A stretch of 12,215 nucleotides of DNA from Candidatus Faecivivens stercoravium (GCA_018712425.1 DVHA01000319.1:1-12215); one strand, 5' to 3'; shown: positions 1-5,681, counted from the first letter of the stretch. The notes: generated by a model from the letters alone, not told the origin. Numbers and translations are program-made.

Positions 1-498
1 CTCTGTCTCTCCTGGGAGCTGGGCGGGGCGGGGGAGAGGGCGGCCCTGGCCCTCCTCACAGCGGTGCTCCTCCACGAAGGCGGCCACCTTCTCGCCTATC
101 TCCTTTCCGGCATCCCCCTGCGCCGGGTGATTTTCGATTTCCGCGGGGTTCTCATCCGCCCGGAGCCGGGTTTTTACCCCTTCTCATCGGAACTTTCCGC
201 CCTTCTTGCCGGCAGCAGTACCAGTTTTCTCTGGGCGGCGGCCGCTTTTATCCTGTTCCCGCCCGCCTTCTGGCAGGCGAGCTTCGCAATGGGCCTCTGG
301 TCTCTCCTCCCGCTCCCGGGGATGGACGGCGGGGAGGTTGTTTCGTTAATCGCCGGGCGGATCTGGCCGGGGTGCGATCATGGCCTGCGGCTCTTTTTTA
401 TCTGCACCCGAGCCCTCGTCACTCTTTTCATCGCCCTCGGCTGCCTCGCCTTCCAAAGCCCCCTGCCCCTCTTCTGGGCCGCCTGCCTCTGGATGTAA
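1..498 (+). CDS. M50 family site-2 protease (SpoIVFB-like), 3' part
   Basis: The frame is open from base 1, so the gene begins upstream of the window. The visible part is a hydrophobic membrane protein with a zinc-metalloprotease HEGGH motif at 73-87, inside a predicted membrane segment, and a downstream LPLPGMDGGE segment (about 313-342) that matches the position of the N/D-P-x-D-G motif supplying the third zinc ligand in site-2 proteases. Families with this layout cleave substrates inside the membrane; SpoIVFB, which processes pro-sigma-K in sporulating Firmicutes, is the closest functional model. The short C-terminus and lack of an obvious CBS domain fit a compact SpoIVFB-type protein. A GTG at 64 is only an internal codon: the HExxH helix would be truncated if translation began there. 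The substrate is not deducible. The family call is fairly sure; a sporulation role is inference. Confidence 0.8.
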   Translation, partial: LCLSWELGGAGERAALALLTAVLLHEGGHLLAYLLSGIPLRRVIFDFRGVLIRPEPGFYPFSSELSALLAGSSTSFLWAAAAFILFPPAFWQASFAMGLWSLLPLPGMDGGEVVSLIAGRIWPGCDHGLRLFFICTRALVTLFIALGCLAFQSPLPLFWAACLWM

Positions 499-515
499 AC
501 GGTCTGCAAAAAGTC

Positions 516-541
516 CCCCCGCCGGATAAACCAGCGAGGGG
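516..541. terminator. Bidirectional intrinsic terminator between convergent genes
   Basis: A GC-rich hairpin (arm 516-525, loop ATAAA 526-530, arm 531-541, with one mismatch and one bulged A) lies between the M50 gene and the convergent ECF gene. On the minus strand it is followed by GACTTTTTG, a good U-tract; on the plus strand the tract (ATTCTTTC) is weaker. It probably ends both transcripts. Confidence 0.6.
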
Positions 542-564
542 ATTCTTTCATGTGATATTCAGTT

Positions 565-1152
565 TTACCGTTTCCGGTAATATCCGGCGGCCGTCAGCGC
601 CTTGTGGAAGGGAATATAAAGAAGGCAAGCGGCGATGACCGAGAGAATACCGGTGATACCGGAGGTGACCGCCTTGACCCCGACGTCAGCCAGACAAGTC
701 GCGACAGCGTTGCCGAGAATCAAGTCCTTCAGGAACGAATATCCAAGATAAAGGACGTAATAAGTGAACATCCCGGAGACTGCCCCGATGATAACCCATT
801 TCATGCTGTGTTTTGATGTTCCGCCGCCCAGTTTCGGCACCGCGCCGGTCACAAGCCCCATGCAGAACCGCATGACAATAGTCGACGGTGCAGAGGCAAT
901 CCATACGCTTAAAATATCCGAAAGCCCCATGCCGATTGCGTCCGCCGCCGCCCCTCTCGCCGGGCCCAGCAGCAGAGCGGCCAGCAGGCAGAAGATATTC
1001 CCCGCATGCATCATCGTCCTGCCCACCGGGGTCGGTATCTCAATTTTAAAGAAGGTGGTGGCAACATAGCAGAGCGCTGCGAACAGCGCCGTCACCGCGA
1101 TGTCATAGATGGTGATTCCTTTTTTGTGATGCCCGGAAACCTGGGTGGTCAT
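565..1152 (-). CDS. ECF transporter S component, probably for vitamin B6
   Basis: This 195-residue, very hydrophobic protein has about six membrane segments and the general look of an energy-coupling-factor S (substrate-binding) subunit: a short basic N-terminus, a first helix carrying the small-residue AxxxA-type pattern (TALFAALCYV, about residues 21-30) that packs against EcfT, then a conserved TMMHAGNI loop and a glycine/alanine-rich helix (LLGPARGAAADAIG). S components work with a shared EcfA/EcfA'/EcfT module, which is not in this window, so this would be a group II system. It lies 24 bases downstream of the pyridoxal kinase gene on the same strand, with its own AAGGAG site 8-9 bases before the ATG. 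Co-location with the kinase suggests a vitamin B6 vitamer as substrate (as in the PdxU-type S components); specificity is inferred from context, not from residues. Confidence 0.82.
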   Translation of the reverse strand: MTTQVSGHHKKGITIYDIAVTALFAALCYVATTFFKIEIPTPVGRTMMHAGNIFCLLAALLLGPARGAAADAIGMGLSDILSVWIASAPSTIVMRFCMGLVTGAVPKLGGGTSKHSMKWVIIGAVSGMFTYYVLYLGYSFLKDLILGNAVATCLADVGVKAVTSGITGILSVIAACLLYIPFHKALTAAGYYRKR

Positions 1153-1176
1153 AGCAAACAGCTCCTTATAACGGTA

Positions 1177-2040
1177 TCAGAGAAGCCGGTAGCGCTCAAA
1201 GGTCGGCGTCCCGGTCAGCCAGGAGAGGCAGCTTTCCAGCATCACCCCGTACCGGGTGTCGCTCCCGTAGCTGAAGGTGGTGCGGGCGGCGATTTCAATA
1301 AACCGGCTGGCCCGTTCCATCGCCATCGGCAGGCTGTCGCCTCCTAAAAGCCCCCCCACCAGGACGCTCGCGAAGATATCGCCGGTCCCGGGGTAGGAGA
1401 CGGGGACGTAGTTGCAGTCGACCCGCCAGTACTGCCCCTGCTCCCGGTCGTAGCCGATGTTGGAGACATGGTCGTCTGCCATCTCGACCCCGGTCACCAC
1501 CACATACCGCGGCCCGAGGTTCGCGAGCCTGGAGAGCAGCCGCCTCGCCTCCTGGACCCGCAGCGGCGCGCTGGGGTAATCCTCCCCCAACAGCAGTGCC
1601 GCCTCGGTGAGGTTCGGGGTGATGACATCCGCCACCGCTGTGAGCTTCCCCATCTGGGCGATCATCTCCGGCGTCGAAGTCCGGTAGGGCTTGCCGTGGT
1701 CGCCCATCACCGGGTCGACCACCGCCAGCGCCTCCGGCCAGCTCTTAAAGTAGTCGAGGCAGAGCCCGATCTGTTCCGACGACCCCAGCCATCCGGAATA
1801 GACGCACTCAAACTGGATCCCGAGCCTTTTGTAATGTTCAAGGGTCGGCTTCAGCATCCCCGTCAGGTCCTGGACGACGACATCCCCCAGCCCGCCCGTG
1901 TGGGTGGACAGGACAGCGGTGACGACCGGGCAGACCTGCACCTTCATCGCGGACAGCACCGGCAGGATAACGGTTAAGGAACAGCGTCCGAATCCGGACA
2001 GGTCATGGATCGCGGCGACCCGCGGCGGCCTTTGCAGCAT
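1177..2040 (-). CDS. pdxK: Pyridoxal/pyridoxamine kinase
   Basis: The 287-residue product is a ribokinase-fold vitamin B6 kinase of the PdxK/PdxY type, which phosphorylates pyridoxal, pyridoxamine or pyridoxine with ATP in the cytoplasm. Visible family features are an N-terminal HDLSGFGRCSLT segment, STHTGG in the substrate region, VDPVMGDHGKPY, ITPNLTEAALLLG, and the anion-hole/catalytic segment YPGTGDIFAS whose Asp is the general base. Length is normal for the family (about 280-290). The ATG is preceded by GGGAGGAG at a suitable distance. It is the first gene of a two-gene operon with the ECF S component, so uptake and phosphorylative trapping of B6 are probably coupled. Two sigma-A promoters lie upstream. 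A ThiD-type hydroxymethylpyrimidine kinase is the main alternative but fits the motifs less well. Confidence 0.92.
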   Translation of the reverse strand: MLQRPPRVAAIHDLSGFGRCSLTVILPVLSAMKVQVCPVVTAVLSTHTGGLGDVVVQDLTGMLKPTLEHYKRLGIQFECVYSGWLGSSEQIGLCLDYFKSWPEALAVVDPVMGDHGKPYRTSTPEMIAQMGKLTAVADVITPNLTEAALLLGEDYPSAPLRVQEARRLLSRLANLGPRYVVVTGVEMADDHVSNIGYDREQGQYWRVDCNYVPVSYPGTGDIFASVLVGGLLGGDSLPMAMERASRFIEIAARTTFSYGSDTRYGVMLESCLSWLTGTPTFERYRLL

Positions 2041-2081
2041 AGATGGTAACTCCTCCCGCCCCCGGCGTTCTCTGTAGCTTT

Positions 2082-2110
2082 ATTCTAGCAGTCCGGGCGC
2101 GGCTTTTCAA
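2082..2110 (-). promoter_or_regulatory. Proximal sigma-A promoter of pdxK
   Basis: On the minus strand TTGAAA (2110-2105) is separated by 17 bases from TAGAAT (2087-2082), about 40 bases ahead of the pdxK start codon. Confidence 0.7.
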
Positions 2111-2163
2111 ATCCCGCCCCCGCCGGGGAAAATTTTGCCTTTTGTGGAAACTTTACAAGGGTT

Positions 2164-2192
2164 ATTCTAGCACGATTTTGTCCCTTTGGCAA
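2164..2192 (-). promoter_or_regulatory. Distal sigma-A promoter of pdxK
   Basis: On the minus strand TTGCCA (2192-2187) is separated by 17 bases from TAGAAT (2169-2164). The -10 context GCTAGAATAA is shared with the proximal promoter 82 bases downstream, suggesting a tandem pair or an old local duplication. Confidence 0.65.
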
Positions 2193-2387
2193 CTTTTTCG
2201 CGAAAATAGCCGGCAAAAAAGCCGCCGCCTGCCCTCCACACAAAGATTCACAAGTATTTTGGGAACCATAGCGGAATTTTATATGCAGTTTGCTAAAATT
2301 TGTGCCGCTCCTTTGGGCAGCTTCCCATCTTCCACCGCCCATTTCCCGGTAAAAGGACGATTTTTTTATAAACACCCCCAAAATTCC
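2193..2387. other. AT-rich spacer without a gene
   Basis: No plausible coding frame is seen; the open frames here lack ribosome sites and protein-like composition. It holds a small CGGC-A6-GCCG hairpin (2211-2224) and poly-T/poly-A tracts typical of upstream promoter DNA. It separates the divergent pdxK promoters and the candidate RNA promoter at 2388. Nothing else was recognised. Confidence 0.5.
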
Positions 2388-2416
2388 TTTACAAATCCGG
2401 AATTTCATGCTACAAT
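2388..2416 (+). promoter_or_regulatory. Strong sigma-A promoter for the candidate structured RNA
   Basis: TTTACA (2388-2393), a 17-base spacer, then TACAAT (2411-2416): five of six bases match consensus in each box. The predicted start is near 2422-2425, immediately before the GC-rich hairpin region, and no ribosome site plus open frame follows in a protein-like context. Confidence 0.8.
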
Positions 2417-2423
2417 ATAGCAA

Positions 2424-2979
2424 AGCGCCTGTCCAGGCGCCTTTTGGGGACCCTCCCGGAAGGCGGCCCGGGCAGGCGGCGAGGTCGGCATCCTATGGTT
2501 GCCGGCGGGGCTGGCCCGGGGGCGGGAAACACCTCCCTTCCGGGCGGCCACCGATGGACTGCGGGATCTGCCGGCCTTTCCGGGCGGGCGGTGAACGGAA
2601 AGTTCTGCGCCGGGAGACCGGCGTACTGGCAGCACATTTTGTCGCGGCGGCCGGGGGAGTTTTTCCTTCCCGGGGGCGGCGGCGCTCGGCGGGCCCGGGC
2701 GGCGGAAGGTTAAAAGTTGGGGAACCGGAAGCTGCGCGGACGCGCTGGAGGCCAAAACCCTGCGGGGGAGGGGAGACCGACCCGCCGCGGACGGCGGTGT
2801 GTGCTGGGGGGAAGGCAACTTCCCCGGCACGTCCTGAAGGCGGGCCAGCGGACTGGCGGAATCCATCCGCCGGGGAAGCGAGGCTCGTCCCTGCAAAATC
2901 AGCCCGGGGGTATCCCCGGGTTATCATAGACCGTCCATTGGGCGGAACGGAAGGGCATACGGAAACGTATGTCTTTTTT
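2424..2979 (+). ncRNA. Candidate large structured non-coding RNA, class unknown (about 555 nt)
   Basis: The stretch has sharp transcription boundaries: a near-consensus promoter at its left edge and an intrinsic terminator at its right edge. Between them it is tiled with hairpins: 2425-2440 (six perfect pairs), 2486-2504, 2514-2545, 2606-2625 (CGCCGG stem, GAGA tetraloop), 2651-2673, 2782-2797 (CCGCCG/CGGCGG), 2801-2830 (twelve pairs, GCAA tetraloop), 2855-2871 (GGCGGA/TCCGCC), 2903-2920 (CCCGGGG/CCCCGGG) and 2931-2945. GC-rich helices alternate with purine- or A-rich linkers such as GTTAAAAGTT, GGCCAAAACC and TGCAAAATCAG, and two loops are GNRA tetraloops, as in folded RNAs. All reading frames are long simply because stops are rare in GC-rich DNA; their translations are low-complexity Pro/Arg/Gly. 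I could not match RNase P, tmRNA, SRP RNA or 6S RNA. A known large class (OLE, ROOL, GOLLD) or a new one remains possible. Confidence 0.6.
2954..2979 (+). terminator. Intrinsic terminator of the candidate RNA
   Basis: An eight-pair stem (2954-2961 with 2966-2973) closed by a GAAA tetraloop is followed directly by TTTTTT (2974-2979). A near copy of this terminator occurs at 3305-3328. Confidence 0.85.
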
Positions 2980-2984
2980 GTTTC

Positions 2985-3063
2985 TAATCCAAAAAGCAAG
3001 CTTTTTGGATTATATCTGACATCCGGGCTGCATGCCTCCCTGCGGTCGACACCCCGCCGGATT
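2985..3063 (+). repeat. Interspersed hairpin repeat R1, copy A
   Basis: This copy has two parts. First is a long hairpin, 2985-2997 with 3000-3012, whose A-tract stem closes on a CAAG tetraloop. Second is a stem ATCCGG (3021-3026) / CCGGAT (3057-3062) enclosing a conserved core. The 25 bases at 3028-3052 are identical to the reverse complement of 5581-5605 in copy B. It is followed by GTCGAAAAACAAGTTT (3064-3079), which equals one arm and loop of the copy B A-tract hairpin and may be a decayed second hairpin. Confidence 0.75.
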
Positions 3064-3080
3064 GTCGAAAAACAAGTTTG

Positions 3081-3303
3081 GCGGAAACGTAAGAATCGGT
3101 TCTGACATTAAAATTACACAGAAACGTGCGAAGAATGAAAAGTTTTACTCGATTTTTTTCAAAAAATCGCGAGAATCCAAGGAGCAGAGCTCCTTGGCAG
3201 GCGCCCGCTTTCTGTACTTCCGAAGCTGGCCACAGCTTTGCCACTGATAACGAAGCGTGCGCAGCACCAAAAAAATACTCAAAAAAGACTTTTTTTAACA
3301 GAC
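3081..3303. other. Non-coding hairpin-rich spacer
   Basis: No credible gene is seen. It contains three clean hairpins: 3150-3169 (CGATTTTTT/AAAAAATCG), 3177-3197 (CCAAGGAGC, loop AGA, GCTCCTTGG, nine perfect pairs) and 3223-3238 (AAGCTG, loop GCCA, CAGCTT), then A- and T-tracts (3270-3297). The segment lies between two near-identical terminators, so it may be a further interspersed element or the 3' part of a second transcript; no convincing promoter was found inside it. Confidence 0.45.
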
Positions 3304-3304
3304 T

Positions 3305-3328
3305 GGCATACGGCAACGTATGCCTTTT
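3305..3328 (+). terminator. Second copy of the GGCATACG terminator
   Basis: A perfect eight-pair stem GGCATACG (3305-3312) / CGTATGCC (3317-3324) with a GCAA loop is followed by TTTTCTGTTT. It differs from the 2954 terminator at three positions over about 30 bases: one in the loop, one changing a G-U pair to G-C, and one in the T-tract. Confidence 0.75.
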
Positions 3329-3352
3329 CTGTTTACCCCGGCAGATTCCCTA

Positions 3353-3381
3353 TTGCGCTTTCCGGCGTTTTATGATACGAT
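3353..3381 (+). promoter_or_regulatory. Probable sigma-A promoter of the small gene at 3410
   Basis: TTGCGC (3353-3358), 17-base spacer, TACGAT (3376-3381), 28 bases before the chosen start codon. Confidence 0.55.
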
Positions 3382-3409
3382 AAAAGAAACGTTTAAAGGG
3401 GGAATGGCC

Positions 3410-3631
3410 ATGCAAAAGGTGGTCTATATCAGCAACAGCCGCGATTTTACCGAACCAAAAGACATCAACGACAACCAATACCTTGTGCGGCTGAATAAGC
3501 TACTGGAAGAAGGCTGGGTCATCTCCCAGATGAACACCCAGACGGTCGAGGTGGATCCAAAGCTGGAAAGCTATCTGCATAAGGAAACGCTCGTCTCTTT
3601 TGTCATCTTGGAAAAGCCGGATGAAAAATGA
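3410..3631 (+). CDS. Small conserved-looking hypothetical protein (73 aa)
   Basis: The product is a soluble, acidic, mixed-composition protein without signal peptide, membrane helix or cysteine cluster. Predicted order is a short beta strand (KVVYISNS), a charged loop, a helix (YLVRLNKLLEEGW), a strand (VISQMNTQTVEV) and a final strand (LVSFVILEKP). The pattern, with a long-helix LNKLLEEGW segment leading into a strand, resembles small one-domain proteins of the DUF4177 kind, but I do not recognise a specific family. Two in-frame ATGs occur at 3404 and 3410; AAAGGGGGA (3395-3403) is at workable spacing only for 3410. It has its own promoter and a strong terminator at 3652, so it is probably monocistronic. 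Function unknown. Confidence 0.75.
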   Translation: MQKVVYISNSRDFTEPKDINDNQYLVRLNKLLEEGWVISQMNTQTVEVDPKLESYLHKETLVSFVILEKPDEK

Positions 3632-3651
3632 TAGCCTGCGGGTGGAACAGG

Positions 3652-3685
3652 CCGCGCGCCCCTGGTATGGGCGGGCGGTTTTGCT
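3652..3685 (+). terminator. Intrinsic terminator after the small hypothetical gene
   Basis: CCGCGCGCCC (3652-3661) pairs with GGGCGGGCGG (3669-3678) at nine of ten positions, followed by TTTTGCTTTTT. Confidence 0.8.
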
Positions 3686-3718
3686 TTTTCCCGCACGGTA
3701 AAACTTCTGACAAACCGC

Positions 3719-3747
3719 TTGCAATCGGGCGGAAAGTATCGTATAAT
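3719..3747 (+). promoter_or_regulatory. Sigma-A promoter of the tsaE operon
   Basis: TTGCAA (3719-3724), 17-base spacer, and a perfect TATAAT (3742-3747), 48 bases before the tsaE start codon. Confidence 0.8.
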
Positions 3748-3795
3748 AAAAGTGTATTTTTTACTGTCAAGCAAAAGGAATGGTCACCGCAGATT

Positions 3796-4236
3796 ATGAT
3801 GAACTTTACTTCCCATTCGGCCGCCGACACCGAGGCGATCGGCGCCCGTTTTGCCCGTATGCTCCGCCCGGGGGACATCGTCGCCTTCCGGGGCGGGATG
3901 GGGGCCGGCAAAACCGCCTTCACCCGGGGGATGGCGAGCGTCCTCGCCCCCGACGCCGAGGTGGCGAGCCCCACCTTCGCCCTGGTCAACGACTACGGCG
4001 GCAAGGTGCCTTTCTGGCACTTTGACATGTTTCGGATCACGTCGGCCGACGACCTCTACTCCACCGGCTTTTTCGACTACCTGGAGATGGGCGGGATCAT
4101 CGCCGTCGAATGGAGCGAAAACATCGAAGGGGCCCTTCCCGACCGGACGATCTACGTCGACATCCGGATTACCGGCGAAGAGGACCGGGTTATCACCATC
4201 GGCAGCAAAAAGAAGGGGAGTGACGGGGAGAGATGA
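3796..4236 (+). CDS. tsaE: tRNA N6-threonylcarbamoyladenosine biosynthesis ATPase TsaE
   Basis: TsaE is the small P-loop ATPase that drives turnover of the TsaB-TsaD complex, which attaches the threonylcarbamoyl group to A37 of ANN-decoding tRNAs. Visible motifs are the Walker A FRGGMGAGKT (about residues 32-41), the SPTFALVNDY segment, HFDMFRI, and the VEWSENI segment typical of this family. At about 146 residues it has normal length. The start is ambiguous: ATG occurs at 3796 and 3799, but the only good purine site, AAAAGGA (3774-3780), is about 15 bases from the first ATG, longer than ideal. An ATG at 3780 is out of frame. The stop overlaps the tsaB start by four bases (ATGA), so the two are translationally coupled. 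Identity is very secure; the exact start is not. Confidence 0.93.
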   Translation: MMNFTSHSAADTEAIGARFARMLRPGDIVAFRGGMGAGKTAFTRGMASVLAPDAEVASPTFALVNDYGGKVPFWHFDMFRITSADDLYSTGFFDYLEMGGIIAVEWSENIEGALPDRTIYVDIRITGEEDRVITIGSKKKGSDGER

Positions 4237-4946
4237 AGCTGATTGCACTGGAGACCTCGGCTAAGACCGCCTCCGCCGCCGTCGTCACCGAAGGGAAACT
4301 GCTGGGGGTCTCGTCGGTCACCGCCGGCCTCACCCATTCCCAGACGATTTTACCCCTGCTGGAAACCCTTTTAAAGGGCGTCTCGATGGAGCTCTCCGAC
4401 GCCGACGGTTTCGCCGTCAGCATCGGCCCCGGCTCCTTCACCGGCCTTCGGATCGGCATCTCGGCCGTCAAGGGGATGGCCCAGGGCCTCGGCAAAGGCT
4501 GCGTAGGCATCTCGACGCTGGAGGGCCTCGCCTGGAACTTCCAGGGCCTCCATTACACCGTCTGCCCGGTGATGGACGCCCGCTGCGGCCAGGTCTACAC
4601 CTCCCTTTTCTGGGTCAACGGCGGCCGGCCCCAGCGGCTCTGGGAGGATATGGCCATCCCGCTGGACACTTTAAAGGAAAAGCTCCAGTCGGTCGAAGGG
4701 GATGTGATGCTGGTGGGGGACGGCGCCGAGCTGGCCTTTACCGCCCTCGCCTCGACCGGCAAGGTCCTGCTTCCCCCGCCGGCCCTCCGCTACCAGTCGG
4801 CGGCGTCGGTCGGGTTCGCGGCCCTGGCCCACCTGGAGACGGAAGAATTTCTCGACCCGTCGGCCCTGCTGCCCGCCTACCTGCGGCTGCCCCAGGCCGA
4901 GCGGGAGCTGCTGGCCCGGGAGGCGGCGGAAAAGGCTTCCAAATGA
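4233..4946 (+). CDS. tsaB: tRNA t6A biosynthesis protein TsaB
   Basis: TsaB (YeaZ) is the catalytically inactive ASKHA-fold partner that scaffolds TsaD in synthesis of the t6A37 tRNA modification. The 237-residue protein shows the N-terminal MKLIALETSAKTASAA strand-turn of the fold, the diagnostic SIGPGSFTGLRIG signature (about residues 63-75), CPVMDARCGQVYTSLF in the centre, and the C-terminal LLPAYLRLPQAERE tail that is common in Firmicute members. It starts on an ATG overlapping the tsaE stop. In many Firmicutes rimI and tsaD follow; here neither does, and rpiB comes next after 49 bases. Those genes must lie elsewhere, since tsaD is normally essential. Confidence 0.93.
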   Translation: MKLIALETSAKTASAAVVTEGKLLGVSSVTAGLTHSQTILPLLETLLKGVSMELSDADGFAVSIGPGSFTGLRIGISAVKGMAQGLGKGCVGISTLEGLAWNFQGLHYTVCPVMDARCGQVYTSLFWVNGGRPQRLWEDMAIPLDTLKEKLQSVEGDVMLVGDGAELAFTALASTGKVLLPPPALRYQSAASVGFAALAHLETEEFLDPSALLPAYLRLPQAERELLAREAAEKASK

Positions 4947-4995
4947 AAAATATCCCCCAAAAGGGGGAAGGATAAACGGAAACGGAGGAATCATT

Positions 4996-5448
4996 ATGCT
5001 GGCACTGGCTTCCGACCACGGCGGCTTCGCCCTCAAACAGGCCGTCATCGAGCATTTGAATGAACGGGGTATCCCGTTTAAGGACTTTGGCTGTTACGAG
5101 GAAAAGTCCTGCGACTACCCGGACGTGGCGGCCCCCGCCTGCGACGCGGTGGTCAGCGGGGAGTGTGAAAAAGCCCTCCTCTTCTGCGGCACCGGCGTCG
5201 GAATCTCGATCGCCGCCAATAAGATCAACGGTATTCGCGCCTGTGTTTGCAGCGACTATTTCTCCGCCAAATACACCCGCGCCCACAACGACGCCAACGC
5301 CCTCTGCCTGGGCGGCCGGGTTGTCGGCCCGGGGCTTGCCATCGAGCTCGTCGACATCTTCCTCGACACCCCCTACGAGGGCGGCCGGCACCAGCGCCGG
5401 GTGGACAAGCTCACCGCCCTGGAAGAGCGGGAACGCGCGGGGAAATAA
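4996..5448 (+). CDS. rpiB: Ribose-5-phosphate isomerase B
   Basis: RpiB interconverts ribulose 5-phosphate and ribose 5-phosphate in the non-oxidative pentose phosphate pathway. The 150-residue product contains the N-terminal ASDHGGFALK motif, the FCGTGVGISIAANK loop with the catalytic cysteine, and TRAHNDANAL with the histidine implicated in ring opening, so the catalytic set is complete. Some LacAB/RpiB members act on allose or galactose 6-phosphates, but the housekeeping context favours ribose. An excellent ribosome site, CGGAGGA, precedes the ATG. A short CCCCC-AAAA-GGGGG hairpin (4954-4967) lies between tsaB and rpiB without a T-tract, so it is more likely an mRNA-processing or stability feature than a terminator. 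Gene order rpiB then upp is common in Firmicutes. Confidence 0.94.
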   Translation: MLALASDHGGFALKQAVIEHLNERGIPFKDFGCYEEKSCDYPDVAAPACDAVVSGECEKALLFCGTGVGISIAANKINGIRACVCSDYFSAKYTRAHNDANALCLGGRVVGPGLAIELVDIFLDTPYEGGRHQRRVDKLTALEERERAGK

Positions 5449-5570
5449 GGAAGTTTTACATTATCTGCTTTGTCGAAAAACTCTCATAGAAGGAGAAATC
5501 ACTTCCCGAAGCGCTGTAAAAATCAGATCACATTTTTTCCGGCGGCATGTACGGCGGAAAAAATACCTTG
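5449..5570 (+). other. rpiB-upp spacer, with an orphan ribosome site and a hairpin
   Basis: The spacer contains AGAAGGAG (5488-5495) with no start codon at the proper distance, and a hairpin 5533-5563 with arms TTTTTTCCG (5533-5541) and CGGAAAAAA (5555-5563). The A/T-rich ends of this stem could make it act as a terminator in either direction. The R1 repeat copy B follows directly. Confidence 0.5.
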
Positions 5571-5644
5571 ATCGGGACAAGTGTCGACCGCAGGGAGGCA
5601 TGCAGTCCCGATGTTATCCTGTCGAAAAACTTGTTTTTCGACAG
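5571..5644 (-). repeat. Interspersed hairpin repeat R1, copy B (inverted relative to copy A)
   Basis: A stem ATCGGGAC (5571-5578) / GTCCCGAT (5605-5612) encloses the same core found in copy A, in opposite orientation (25 identical bases, 5581-5605). It is accompanied by a hairpin 5619-5629 with 5634-5644, which read on the minus strand has the same AAAAA-CAAG-TTTTT centre as copy A but a different outer stem (CTGTCG/CGACAG in place of TAATCC/GGATTA). It lies between rpiB and upp. Confidence 0.75.
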
Positions 5645-5681
5645 TCTCATTATATTCGACTGACGAAAGGAACTAGGGATT

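Noticed and set aside
2424..2950. RNase P RNA, tmRNA or SRP RNA
   Set aside because: The conserved RNase P segments (GAGGAAAGTCC-type and ACAGAA-type), the tmRNA ends and tag frame, and the SRP GGAAGGAAGCAGC-type core could not be found.
2407..3105. Long open frames in several frames on both strands through the GC-rich region
   Set aside because: Their translations are Pro/Arg/Gly-rich low-complexity sequence, no ribosome site fits, and the DNA is better explained by hairpins between a promoter and a terminator.
2984..3316. Minus-strand open frame of 110 codons
   Set aside because: It runs through the R1 repeat, three hairpins and a terminator, with no ribosome site; the peptide is a by-product of repeat DNA.
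4954..4967. Terminator between tsaB and rpiB
   Set aside because: The stem has only five pairs and is followed by AAGGATAAACGG, with no T-tract.
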